Shown here one piece after another: positions 39,734 through 48,696 of a stretch of DNA of 64,000 bases (positions are counted from its first letter, which is position 1; every line of letters begins with the position of its first letter). A program made the position numbers and the translations under genes. The notes under the pieces are model-generated. The model was not told where the DNA came from, searched no databases, and worked only from the letters and a program-made list of their open reading frames with translations. The DNA lies in NCBI RefSeq assembly GCF_030811835.1, contig NZ_JAUSRO010000012.1, positions 124,001 to 188,000 of the forward strand. The letters are read 5' to 3'. Source of the DNA: Variovorax ginsengisoli. GTDB lineage: Bacteria > Pseudomonadota > Gammaproteobacteria > Burkholderiales > Burkholderiaceae_C.

Positions 39734-40630
39734 ATGCGATTCGATCTCACCGACCTGCGTGTGTTCCTCTGTGTCGTGGAGGCCGGCAGCCTCACGGCCG
39801 GCGCGCAACGCGCCCACATGACCCTGGCCTCCGCCAGCCAGCGGGTGCGCGCCATGGAAGACCTGCTGGGCCACCCGCTGCTGCAGCGCCATGCCCAAGG
39901 TGTTCGCCCCACCGAGGCCGGCCGCACGCTGCTGCATCACGCACGAACGGTGCTGGCGCAGATGGAACGCCTGCGCGGCGAGCTGGGCGCTTATGGCGCC
40001 GGGCTGCAGGGCCATGTGCGGCTGCTCTGCAACACGTCGGCCATGACGGAGCACCTGCCTGAGCCGCTGGGCCGCTTCCTCGCGACCCATCCGCAGGTGT
40101 CCGTCGCCCTGGAAGAGCGTGCAAGCGATGCCATCGTCGACGCATTGCGCGCGGGCCTGTGCGACATCGGCATCGTCTCGGATGCGGTCGATACCGAGGG
40201 TCTCGCGCGCATGGCCTTTCGTCGCGACGACCTGATGCTCGTGATGCCAGCGGGCCACGCACTGGCGCGCCGGCGCCGGGTACGACTGGCCGAGCTGACA
40301 CAGCAGGCCGTGGTCGGCCTGGCCGAAGACAGCCCGTTCGAGCGCCACATTGCCCTGCATGCCAGGCGCCAGGGCCAGAGACTGGCCTACCGCGTTCGCG
40401 TGGGCAGCTTCGAGGCGGTCTGCGGGATGGTGGAACAGGGCATCGGCGTGGGCATCGTGCCGCAGACCGCGGCACGCCGCTGCGCGCGCACCATGCAATT
40501 GCGCCGTGCGTCGCTCGACGAGCCCTGGGCTGCGCGCACGCTGCTGGCCTGCATGCCGCAGCAGGCGGCCGACCTGTCACTGCACGCGCAGGGCCTGCTG
40601 CAGGCACTGATCGCAGCGCCGGCAGGCTGA
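39734..40630 (+). CDS. LysR-family transcriptional regulator
   Basis: Regulator of 298 residues. The N-terminal winged helix-turn-helix (LRVFLCVVEAGSLTAGAQRAHMTLASASQRVRAME) is followed by a two-lobed effector-binding domain from about residue 90. It is transcribed away from the TauE-type permease gene, the classic arrangement for LysR control of a neighbour. The inducer is unknown. Confidence 0.92.
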   Translation: MRFDLTDLRVFLCVVEAGSLTAGAQRAHMTLASASQRVRAMEDLLGHPLLQRHAQGVRPTEAGRTLLHHARTVLAQMERLRGELGAYGAGLQGHVRLLCNTSAMTEHLPEPLGRFLATHPQVSVALEERASDAIVDALRAGLCDIGIVSDAVDTEGLARMAFRRDDLMLVMPAGHALARRRRVRLAELTQQAVVGLAEDSPFERHIALHARRQGQRLAYRVRVGSFEAVCGMVEQGIGVGIVPQTAARRCARTMQLRRASLDEPWAARTLLACMPQQAADLSLHAQGLLQALIAAPAG

Positions 40631-40654
40631 CGGCCCAGGCGGCCGTCGCGGCGC

Positions 40655-42025
40655 TCAGGAGCCCGCGACCTTCATCCGATTGATCAGCAGCGACCCGGTG
40701 GTCTTGGCGCCGTAGTTGTAGGCATCGGCGCCGACGGCCTGGATGCCCATCAGCATGTCCTTGAGATTGCCAGCAATGGTGATCTCTTCGACCGGGAAGG
40801 CGATACGGCCCTTCTCTACCCAGAAGCCGCTCGCGCCGCGCGAGTAGTCGCCCGTTACGTAGTTCACGCCCTGGCCCATCAGTTCGGTCACGAACAGGCC
40901 GGTGCCGAGCTTGCGCAGCATTTCGTCGAGGTCGTCGCCCGCGTGAGTCAGGCGCGAGGTGAGCGTCAGGTTGTGCGAGCCGCCGGCATTGCCGGTGGTT
41001 TTCATGCCCAGCTTGCGCGCGGAATAGGTGCTCAGGAAATAGCCTTCGAGCCGGCCCGCGTCCACGATCTTGCGCGCCTTGGTGGTCACGCCTTCATCGT
41101 CGAAAGGCGCACTGCCCTTGCCGCGCAGGATGTGCGGGTCTTCGGCCACGTCGATGTGCGGAGGCAGCACCGGCTTGCCCAGCGAGTCGAGCAGGAAGGT
41201 GCTCTTGCGGTAGAGCGCGCCACCGCTGGTCGCCTGCACCAGCCCGCCCAGCAGACCCGCCGCCAGCGGCGACTCGAACAGCACCGGACACTGCGTCGTC
41301 TTGATCTTGCGCGACTTCAGCCGCGACAGCGCACGTTCGGCGGCATAGCGACCCACGGCCTTGGCACTGGCCAGTTCATCGGCCGAACGCATCGAGCTGT
41401 ACCAGGAATCGCGCTGCATGTCGTTGCCCTTGCCTGCAATGGGCGCGACCGAGATCGAATGGCGCGAACTCGCATAGCCACCACGAAAGCCGTGGGTGTG
41501 GGCGCTGAAGAAATGACTCTGCTGCGCCGAGACACCCGCGCCTTCGCTGTTGGTGATGCGCCGGTCGGTGGAGAGCGCGGCTTCCTCGCATTCGAGCGCC
41601 AGTGCAGCGGCCTGCTCGCTGGTGACGTCCCAGGGATGGAAGAGATCGAGTTCGGGTTGCGACTTGGTGATGTCGGCTTCGTCGGGCAGGCCCCCGACCG
41701 GGTCTTCGGCCGTGAAGCGCGCGATGTCGTAGGCCGCCTGCACCGTCTGCGCAATCGCGGCATCGGAAAAGTCGGAGGTGCTCGCATTGCCGCGGCGGTG
41801 GCCGACGTACACCGTGATGCCCAGCGACTTGTCGCGGTTGCGCTCGACGTTTTCAAGTTCGCCCTTGCGCACGGAGACGCTCAGGCCGCAGCCTTCGGAG
41901 GCCTCGGCGCCCGCATCGGTGGCACCGAGCTTCTTGGCATGCGCCAGGGCCGAATCGACCAGGTTTTCAAAGAAGGAACGGCTGTAGGCAAAGCCGGATT
42001 CAACGCGCGCAGAGGATGTCTTCAT
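40655..42025 (-). CDS. pmbA: Metalloprotease PmbA/TldE
   Basis: Subunit of the TldD/TldE protease that processes peptides such as microcin B17 and unfolded antitoxins. Length is 456 residues, normal for TldE. Family motifs include KKLGATDAGAEASEGCGLSVSVRKGELENVE and, near the C-terminus, GASGFWVEKGRIAFPVEEITIAGNLKDML. TldE itself lacks the zinc ligands, which are in TldD (not in this window). The start is the ATG at 42023-42025, divergent from darP. Confidence 0.95.
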   Translation of the reverse strand: MKTSSARVESGFAYSRSFFENLVDSALAHAKKLGATDAGAEASEGCGLSVSVRKGELENVERNRDKSLGITVYVGHRRGNASTSDFSDAAIAQTVQAAYDIARFTAEDPVGGLPDEADITKSQPELDLFHPWDVTSEQAAALALECEEAALSTDRRITNSEGAGVSAQQSHFFSAHTHGFRGGYASSRHSISVAPIAGKGNDMQRDSWYSSMRSADELASAKAVGRYAAERALSRLKSRKIKTTQCPVLFESPLAAGLLGGLVQATSGGALYRKSTFLLDSLGKPVLPPHIDVAEDPHILRGKGSAPFDDEGVTTKARKIVDAGRLEGYFLSTYSARKLGMKTTGNAGGSHNLTLTSRLTHAGDDLDEMLRKLGTGLFVTELMGQGVNYVTGDYSRGASGFWVEKGRIAFPVEEITIAGNLKDMLMGIQAVGADAYNYGAKTTGSLLINRMKVAGS

Positions 42026-42089
42026 GTGTTGGCTATGATACTTGCGGCCCCCGGCTTCCCGTGGCAAGCCTACAGATTTCCCCTCTCTC

Positions 42090-42746
42090 ATGTCCCGCAA
42101 ACCCAAAAAAGGCTACTTCGTCCGTGGACAGTTCGTTGCAGAAGGCAGCGAACTCGACCTGGAGCTCAAGCGCGAGCTCAAGGGCACTGACGAATCCAGC
42201 AAGACCGACCTCAAACGCGAAAGCGCCGAGCTGCAGAAGCTCGGCGAGGATCTCCTCACCCTGCGCGCTGGCCTGTTCGACAAACTGGAGCTCGGCGAAA
42301 AACTGGTCGATGCCATCGTCGAAGCCCGCCGCATTACCAACTTCGAGGGCAAGCGCCGGCAGATGCAATTCATCGGCAAGCTGATGCGCGGCCTCGACCC
42401 GGCCGTGCTCGACACGGTGCGCGCCGCACTCGACGAGCAGCACCGCGCGCCGGCCGAGGAGACGGCGGTGCTGCACGAGGCCGAACGCTGGCGCGACCTG
42501 CTGATTGCGGACGACGACGCGCTCGGCGGCTGGATCGAAACGCATCCGGCCACCGACATCCAGCAGTTGCGCGCCCTGCTGCGCCAGGCGCGCAAGGACA
42601 TCAAGGCCGGCCTGCCCGGTGAAGCGCCCCGCCAGGGCAAGGCCTACCGCGAGGTGTTCCAGCTCGTGCGCGCCCAACTGGCTGCGCACGGCGCCGCCGA
42701 TCGTGCCGCCGAGGCGGGCGAGCAGTCGCGCGAGCAGGACGCATGA
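42090..42746 (+). CDS. darP: Ribosome biogenesis factor DarP (YjgA, DUF615)
   Basis: Helical, charged protein of 218 residues that promotes late 50S ribosome assembly in E. coli. Typical parts are LKRESAELQKLGEDLL and RRITNFEGKRRQMQFIGKLMR. The divergent arrangement with pmbA is conserved in proteobacteria. It overlaps mog by four bases. Confidence 0.93.
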   Translation: MSRKPKKGYFVRGQFVAEGSELDLELKRELKGTDESSKTDLKRESAELQKLGEDLLTLRAGLFDKLELGEKLVDAIVEARRITNFEGKRRQMQFIGKLMRGLDPAVLDTVRAALDEQHRAPAEETAVLHEAERWRDLLIADDDALGGWIETHPATDIQQLRALLRQARKDIKAGLPGEAPRQGKAYREVFQLVRAQLAAHGAADRAAEAGEQSREQDA

Positions 42747-43345
42747 GCCTCCTGCTCGACGCCGACCCGGTGAAGATCGGCCTGGTCTCCGTCAGCGACC
42801 GCGCATCGGCGGGCGTGTACGAAGACAAGGGCCTGCCCGCGCTCAAGGAATGGCTCGTGCGCGCGCTGCGCAATCCAGTCCATTTCGAGGAACGCCTGAT
42901 CCCCGACGAGCAGGCCGGCATCAGCGCGGCCCTGATCGAACTGGTCGACGTGGCTGGCTGTGCGTTGGTCCTGACCACGGGCGGCACCGGACCCGCACTG
43001 CGCGACGTGACGCCAGAGGCTACGCTGGCGGTGGCTCACAAGGAAATGCCCGGCTTCGGCGAGCAGATGCGCCAGATCAGCCTGCGCTTCGTGCCCACCG
43101 CCATCCTGTCGCGCCAGGTCGCAGTGATCCGCGGCCAGAGCTTGATCATGAATCTGCCCGGCCAACCCAAGGCCATCGCGGAAACGCTCGAAGGCCTGAA
43201 GAATGCCGACGGCTCGCAAGCCGTGCCCGGCATCTTCGCCGCAGTGCCCTACTGCATCGACCTGATCGGCGGCCCGTACCTGGAAACCGACGATGCGGTT
43301 TGCAAGGCCTTTCGGCCGAAATCCGCCATCCGTACTGCTCGCTGA
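42743..43345 (+). CDS. mog: Molybdopterin adenylyltransferase
   Basis: Enzyme that adenylylates molybdopterin before molybdenum insertion, needed for molybdoenzymes such as the NasA encoded at 30259-33198. Length is 200 residues. The MoaB/Mog signatures VSVSDRASAGVYEDKG and LTTGGTGPALRDVTPEAT are present, as is SLIMNLPGQPKAI. It is translationally coupled to darP. Confidence 0.94.
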   Translation: MSLLLDADPVKIGLVSVSDRASAGVYEDKGLPALKEWLVRALRNPVHFEERLIPDEQAGISAALIELVDVAGCALVLTTGGTGPALRDVTPEATLAVAHKEMPGFGEQMRQISLRFVPTAILSRQVAVIRGQSLIMNLPGQPKAIAETLEGLKNADGSQAVPGIFAAVPYCIDLIGGPYLETDDAVCKAFRPKSAIRTAR

Positions 43346-43381
43346 CCTGCAACAACCACGCTGGCGCGGACGGTGCCGGCC

Positions 43382-43422
43382 ACCGAAGACAAAGCCGGGC
43401 TATGCCCGGCCTTGTCTTCGGT
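43382..43422. terminator. Long hairpin between convergent mog and alpha-E genes
   Basis: A 19-base arm (ACCGAAGACAA-A-GCCGGGC) pairs with its complement around a TAT loop, with one mismatch. There is no T-run on either side, so it would be a Rho-assisted or bidirectional stop, or a 3' stabiliser. A dispersed repeat copy follows 14 bases later. Confidence 0.6.
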
Positions 43423-43436
43423 AGGCCCCCACCAGA

Positions 43437-43531
43437 AACACCGCGGAACGGGCTCCGCCCGGCCGCAGGTGTTGCCCCCGGTAGGGGGTAGGCGCAGCGG
43501 ACACGAAGTGCCGCGCAGCCTGGGGGCGAGC
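43437..43531 (+). repeat. Dispersed ~90-bp intergenic repeat, copy 2
   Basis: Plus-strand copy with the blocks AACACCGCGGAACGGGCTC, GCAGGTGTTGCCCCC, GACACGAAGTGC and CTGGGGG. It sits in the convergent gap after mog and ends two bases before the alpha-E gene stop codon. Confidence 0.82.
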
Positions 43532-43532
43532 C

Positions 43533-44489
43533 CTATTTAGCCGGAACCAGGAAATCCTGGCTGATGCGCCATCCCAGCTCGTTCACGCGGTCGAGGAACT
43601 GCGTGAGGTAGGCGTGCAGGCCGGTCGCAAGGATTTCGTCGACCCGCGCGAACTGCAGGTCGGCCAACAGCTTGCCGGCACGGCGCTGCGTCTCGGCACT
43701 CTGGTCGTTCTGCACCTTCGCCAGGTTGGCCACGACCTCCGCCAGGCTGGCATGCAGCGAGCGCGGCATGTCGGCGCGCAGGATCAGCAGTTCGGCCACA
43801 CGCTCGGGCTTGATCACGTCGCGGTACACCTTGCGGTAGACCTCGAAGGCAGAGACGCTGCGCAGGATCGCGCTCCAGTGATAGAAGTCGTACTCTTGGT
43901 CTTCTTCGGTCGCGGTGCCGAAGAATTCGCTGTTGAGCGCATGGAACTTCACATCAACCAGGCGTGCCGTGTTGTCGGCGCGCTCGAGGAAGGTGCCCAG
44001 GCGCGAGAAGTAGAAGGCCTCGTCCTGCAGCATCGTGCCCAGCGTCACACCGCGGGAGAGGTGCGAACGGAACTTGACCCATTCGAAGAACTGGGCCGGG
44101 TCGCGTTCGAATTCGCCAGCGCGCAGCATGCGGTTGACGTCGAGCCAGGTGGTGTTCTGGGTCTCCCAGGCCTCGGTGGTCAGCGCGCCGCGCACGGCCC
44201 GCGCGTTTTCGCGCGCGGCCTTCAGGCACGAGACGATCGACGACGGGTTTTCCTCGTCCTTGACCATGAATTCCATGACGTCGTTCGGCACGATCTGGTC
44301 GTACTTCTTGTCATAGGCGGGCAGCAGCTCGCTGATCGACAGCAGGCCCTGCCAGCCGAACTTGGCGACTTCGGCCGACTGCGGCAGCAGCGAGGTCTGG
44401 TAGTTGACGTCGAGCATGCGGGCCGTGTTCTCGGCCCGCTCGGTGTATCGCGACATCCAGTAGAGGTGGTCGGCGGTGCGTGACAGCAT
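43533..44489 (-). CDS. Alpha-E domain-containing protein (DUF403)
   Basis: All-helical protein of 318 residues, beginning with the family signature MLSRTADHLYWMSRYTERAE. Alpha-E proteins are found beside circularly permuted ATP-grasp ligases and transglutaminases in predicted peptide-synthesis systems; no biochemical role is proven. Its gene follows the ATP-grasp gene after 23 bases on the same strand. A fused version of both domains is encoded at 52388-55114. Confidence 0.9.
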   Translation of the reverse strand: MLSRTADHLYWMSRYTERAENTARMLDVNYQTSLLPQSAEVAKFGWQGLLSISELLPAYDKKYDQIVPNDVMEFMVKDEENPSSIVSCLKAARENARAVRGALTTEAWETQNTTWLDVNRMLRAGEFERDPAQFFEWVKFRSHLSRGVTLGTMLQDEAFYFSRLGTFLERADNTARLVDVKFHALNSEFFGTATEEDQEYDFYHWSAILRSVSAFEVYRKVYRDVIKPERVAELLILRADMPRSLHASLAEVVANLAKVQNDQSAETQRRAGKLLADLQFARVDEILATGLHAYLTQFLDRVNELGWRISQDFLVPAK

Positions 44490-44512
44490 GTCTGTGCTTT
44501 CCTCTTGGTGCT

Positions 44513-46027
44513 TCAGGCCGACTGGGTTTGGGTTTGGGATTGCGTGGCGGCAGGCGCGGCCGTCTTGGCAGCACTGCGGCGATCGGCTTCGAGAATCCAG
44601 GTGTCCTTGGTGCCGCCGCCCTGCGACGAGTTGACCACCAGCGAACCCTCCTTCAGCGCCACGCGGGTGAGGCCGCCGGGCACCATCTGCACCTCCTTGG
44701 CCGACAGCACGAAGGGGCGCAGGTCGATGTGGCGCGGCGCAATGCCGGCGTCGACGAACGTGGGCGAGGTCGACAGGCTCAGCGTGGGCTGCGCGATGTA
44801 ACCATCGGGCTTGGCGAGCACGGCCTTCTTGAAGTCGTCGATCTCGGCCTGCGTGGCGGCCGGGCCGATGAGCATGCCGTAGCCCCCCGCGCCGTGGACT
44901 TCCTTGACGACCAGGTCCTTCATGTTGTCGAGCGTGTACTGCAGCTCGTCCTTGTTGCGGCACATGTAGGTCGGCACGTTCTTCAGGATCGGCTTCTCGC
45001 CGAGATAGAACTCGATCATCTTCGGCACGTAGGGGTAGATCGACTTGTCGTCGGCCACGCCGGTGCCCACGCCGTTGCAGATCACGACGTTGCCTTCGCG
45101 GTAGGCGCGCATGAGGCCCGCACAGCCGAGCGTGGAGCTGGGGCGGAACACCTCGGGGTCGAGGAAGTCGTCGTCGACACGGCGGTAGATCACGTCGACG
45201 CGCTTGGGTCCACGCGTGGTGCGCATGTAGACGAAGTTGTCCTTGACGAACAGGTCCTGTCCTTCGACCAGCTCGATGCCCATCTGCTGGGCGAGGAAGG
45301 CGTGCTCGAAGTAAGCGCTGTTGTACATGCCCGGCGTGAGCACGACCACCGTCGGCTCGGCCGTGGCGGCAGGCGCGCTCGCACGCAGCGTCTCCAGCAG
45401 CAGGTCGGGGTAATGGGCGACCGGCGCAATGCGATTCTGGCTGAACAGGTCGGGGAACAGCCGCATCATCATCTTGCGGTTCTCGAGCATGTAGCTCACC
45501 CCGCTGGGCACGCGCAGGTTGTCCTCGAGCACGTAGTACTCGCCATTGCCGTCGGCGTCGGGCGCACGGACGATGTCGATGCCCGAGATGTTGGAGTAGA
45601 CGTTGTTGGGCACCGTCACGCCCATCATCTCGGGGCGGAACTGCGCGTTGTTCAGGATCTGCTCGGCCGGAATGATGCCGGCCTTGATGATTTCCTGGTC
45701 ATGGTAGACGTCGTGGAGAAAACGGTTGAGCGCAGTGACGCGCTGCACCAGTCCTTTTTCCATGCTTTCCCATTCGTGGGAAGGAATGATGCGCGGCAAC
45801 AGATCGAACGGAATCAGGCGTTCGGTGCCGGAGCCGTCCTCGTCCTTGGCGCCGTAGACCGCGAAGGTGATGCCGACACGGCGGAAGATCATCTCGGCCT
45901 CTTCGCGCCTCGATCGCATCAGCTCACCGGGCTGTCGTGACAGCCATTGGTCGTAGCGCTTGTAATGGCTCCGGATCGCAGCATCGCTGTAAGGCAGCTG
46001 CTCGTACATTTCGTCAAATTTGTGCAT
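44513..46027 (-). CDS. Circularly permuted ATP-grasp protein (DUF404/DUF407)
   Basis: Predicted amide-bond-forming ligase of 504 residues. Family segments include EDNLRVPSGVSYMLENR, VVLTPGMYNSAYFEHAFLA, LKNVPTYMC and VVKEVHGAGGYGMLIGP (glycine-rich ATP loop). The C-terminus is a Gln/Ser/Thr repeat tail (ATQSQTQTQSA). The start is the ATG at 46025-46027, with AAGGAGAT ten bases upstream. The substrate is unknown. It forms an operon with the alpha-E gene downstream. Confidence 0.9.
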   Translation of the reverse strand: MHKFDEMYEQLPYSDAAIRSHYKRYDQWLSRQPGELMRSRREEAEMIFRRVGITFAVYGAKDEDGSGTERLIPFDLLPRIIPSHEWESMEKGLVQRVTALNRFLHDVYHDQEIIKAGIIPAEQILNNAQFRPEMMGVTVPNNVYSNISGIDIVRAPDADGNGEYYVLEDNLRVPSGVSYMLENRKMMMRLFPDLFSQNRIAPVAHYPDLLLETLRASAPAATAEPTVVVLTPGMYNSAYFEHAFLAQQMGIELVEGQDLFVKDNFVYMRTTRGPKRVDVIYRRVDDDFLDPEVFRPSSTLGCAGLMRAYREGNVVICNGVGTGVADDKSIYPYVPKMIEFYLGEKPILKNVPTYMCRNKDELQYTLDNMKDLVVKEVHGAGGYGMLIGPAATQAEIDDFKKAVLAKPDGYIAQPTLSLSTSPTFVDAGIAPRHIDLRPFVLSAKEVQMVPGGLTRVALKEGSLVVNSSQGGGTKDTWILEADRRSAAKTAAPAATQSQTQTQSA

Positions 46028-46100
46028 GGAACGACCGATCTCCTTCGGCATAGCTTAGCAAGTTCGAGGCCATATCTGTGTTCCCTTTGACGCAAATAAT

Positions 46101-48581
46101 TCAGTCCGCGTCCATGGGCGGCACGGCGTGATGCCAGTAGCGCCGGGCCTGCTGGCGATGACATTGCAGGTCGCCGGGCCGCATGCTTGTCCAGAATGCT
46201 GCGCCACAGCGGGTCGATTCGACCAGCGCGATGTCGCGCAGGCGATAGCGATCGACCACCTCGGGCGCGGGGTGCCCGAAGCGGTTGCGGTAGCCCGCCT
46301 GAACCAGCGCGATGCGCGGTGCGACCGCATCAAGCAGCGCATCGCTAGACGACGTCTTGCTGCCGTGATGAGGCACCAGCAGCAGATCGGCGCCCAGAGC
46401 GGATGTGCGCGTCACCAGCGCCAGTTCCTGGAGACGCTCGATGTCGCCTGCCAGCAGCACCGCGTTCGTGCCGGCGTGGATGCGCAGCACGCAGGACAGC
46501 GTATTGGGCTTGCTCAGAAACGCGATGTCGTCGGCACGGGGATGGAGCACTTCGAAGGTGACCCCGTCCCACCGCCATTGCTGCCCGGCGACACAGGGCT
46601 GGGCCGGGCGCAGGGCCTGCAGCGGATGCGAGGCTTCGATCGAACTGAGCAGCGCCGCCTGTGGCTGGGTCGCCAGCACGGCCTCGGCGCCGCCGATGTG
46701 GTCGACGTCGCGATGGCTGAGGACGAGCATGTCCAGGCGCTCTCCGAGCGCGGCGAGCAGCGGCACGAGCACGCGGTTGCCCGCGTCGCTCTCCAGACCG
46801 TAGCGCGGGCCCGCGTCATACAGCAGGCTGTGGTGTGCCGTCCGCACCAGCACGGCATTGCCCTGCCCCACGTCTGCGGCCAGCAGGTCGAAGCTGCCTT
46901 CGGCAGGCCGGGGCACCTGCCAGAGCAACACGGGCAGCAACAGCGGCAACCCGAGCAGGCGCAGCGCGGCCGGCAGCCGCATGGTCATCCACACGCCGCC
47001 CGCGATACCGGCCACCGCAGCCCAAAGCGGCGGCGCGGGCATCGAGAGGGTAGCGAAAGGCCAACTGGCGAGCCAGCCAAGCACCAGGCTCAGGGCCTGA
47101 ACCGCCCAGCCCGCCAGGGTCCAAAGGGCTGGAACGACCGCGCCGAGCATGGCCAGCGGCGTCACCACCAGCGTGATCCAGGGAATGGCCACCGCATTGG
47201 CGAGCAAGCCGACAGCCGATATCTGCTGGAACAGCAACAAGGTCAGCGGCGTGAGCGCCAGCGTCACGACCCACTGTTCGCGCAACATGTGCCGCGCGCG
47301 CGACGCCGCGGTGCCGCCCCCGATGGGCGCAGCACCCGCATCGGTGGCGAACAGTGCGCCGACGGCAACGAAACTCAGCCAGAAGCCCGGCTGCATCAGC
47401 GCCCAGGGGTCAGCCACCACCACGGTCCAGCAGGCCGCCAGCCACACGAAAGGCCAGGGCCAGCGCCGGCCCGAAAGCCGCAGCAGGCCGACCACCAGCA
47501 GCATCCACACCGTGCGCTGCGACGGAATACCCCAGCCACTGAAAAGCGCATAGAGCGCGGCCAACAACACACCGCCGACAACGGCGGCATGGGGCGCCGG
47601 CCAGGCCAGCATCAGCCGTGAACTGCGTCGCCACAGCATGCCCACCACGGCGCTGGCGAGCCAGGCAAACATGGTCACATGCAACCCGGAGATCGACATC
47701 AGATGGGCAACGCCGGTCGCGCGGAAGACGTCCCAGTCGTTGCGTTCGATGGCACCCTGATCGCCGGTCACGAGCGCGGCGATCACGCCCGCCATCCGGC
47801 GGTCGGCCACCTGCGCGAACACCGCGTCGCGGACCGTTTCGCGCACGCGCTCGACGGGATGGCGCCACGTGGCCCCCAGCCGCTCGGGTGGCGCATCGCG
47901 CGCGCCGGTGCGCACCGATCCCATGGCCTGGACGCCCTGCTCCCACATCGAGAGCTCATGGTCGAAACCATGCGGATTGAGCGCGCCGTGCGGCGCCTTC
48001 AGGCGCACCGTGAAGCGCCAGCGTTCGCCCGCGTGCAGGGTCGCGGGCGCATCGTCCATCGGGTCGATTTGCGCGGCGGCCTCACCCGCGCGGCCCCACC
48101 CACCGCTTCGGGTCGCATACCAGGCGAGCGCCAGCGTGGAAGGCAGTGCCACCGGCGCGCCGCGGCCCGCTGGCGCGACCTCGCGGGCCGACTGCACATT
48201 CAGCCGGAAACGAACGCCGCCTTCGCCGTGCTGCGGCATCTGGGCGATCACACCGGTCACCTCCACATCGCGGCCTTCGACGCGCGAGTCGAGCGTCTGG
48301 CCCGCATAGGCCACGGCACGCAGGCCGGTCAAGCCGACGCCCAGGCATGCGCCCACCAGCAGCGCGACGCTCACAGACAAGCCCCACACACCGGCCACGC
48401 GCACCCGTCGGCGCACACCCCAAGCCGACAGCCCCGCCAGGATGCATCCTCCTGTCACGATGGCCGCGTAGCATCGCCAATTCCAAAGCATGGCCTGCTG
48501 CAATTGCAGCGCCACGCCCAACACCGACCCCGCCATGGCGGTAAATGGCAATAACGCCCGCGCTTCGCGGCCCGTCGTCAC
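46101..48581 (-). CDS. comEC: DNA internalization competence protein ComEC/Rec2
   Basis: Inner-membrane channel protein for uptake of single-stranded DNA, 826 residues. A soluble OB-like N-terminal domain is followed by the competence domain with about ten membrane helices. The C-terminal metallo-beta-lactamase-like domain has LSHRDVDHIGGAEAVL and VPHHGSKTSSSDALL. The start is GTG at 48579-48581; no in-frame ATG is nearby. It sits between the two peptide-ligase modules without an obvious functional link. Confidence 0.93.
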   Translation of the reverse strand: MTTGREARALLPFTAMAGSVLGVALQLQQAMLWNWRCYAAIVTGGCILAGLSAWGVRRRVRVAGVWGLSVSVALLVGACLGVGLTGLRAVAYAGQTLDSRVEGRDVEVTGVIAQMPQHGEGGVRFRLNVQSAREVAPAGRGAPVALPSTLALAWYATRSGGWGRAGEAAAQIDPMDDAPATLHAGERWRFTVRLKAPHGALNPHGFDHELSMWEQGVQAMGSVRTGARDAPPERLGATWRHPVERVRETVRDAVFAQVADRRMAGVIAALVTGDQGAIERNDWDVFRATGVAHLMSISGLHVTMFAWLASAVVGMLWRRSSRLMLAWPAPHAAVVGGVLLAALYALFSGWGIPSQRTVWMLLVVGLLRLSGRRWPWPFVWLAACWTVVVADPWALMQPGFWLSFVAVGALFATDAGAAPIGGGTAASRARHMLREQWVVTLALTPLTLLLFQQISAVGLLANAVAIPWITLVVTPLAMLGAVVPALWTLAGWAVQALSLVLGWLASWPFATLSMPAPPLWAAVAGIAGGVWMTMRLPAALRLLGLPLLLPVLLWQVPRPAEGSFDLLAADVGQGNAVLVRTAHHSLLYDAGPRYGLESDAGNRVLVPLLAALGERLDMLVLSHRDVDHIGGAEAVLATQPQAALLSSIEASHPLQALRPAQPCVAGQQWRWDGVTFEVLHPRADDIAFLSKPNTLSCVLRIHAGTNAVLLAGDIERLQELALVTRTSALGADLLLVPHHGSKTSSSDALLDAVAPRIALVQAGYRNRFGHPAPEVVDRYRLRDIALVESTRCGAAFWTSMRPGDLQCHRQQARRYWHHAVPPMDAD

Positions 48582-48696
48582 GAATGGACTCTCATGGTCA
48601 TACCCCCTTCAAAAACACGCTCTGTGGCGCGCTAATTGCTATGCCAGTGGGCTAGTATGCGTTCTCCTCCGAGGCACCTCGAAGCATAGAAATAAC

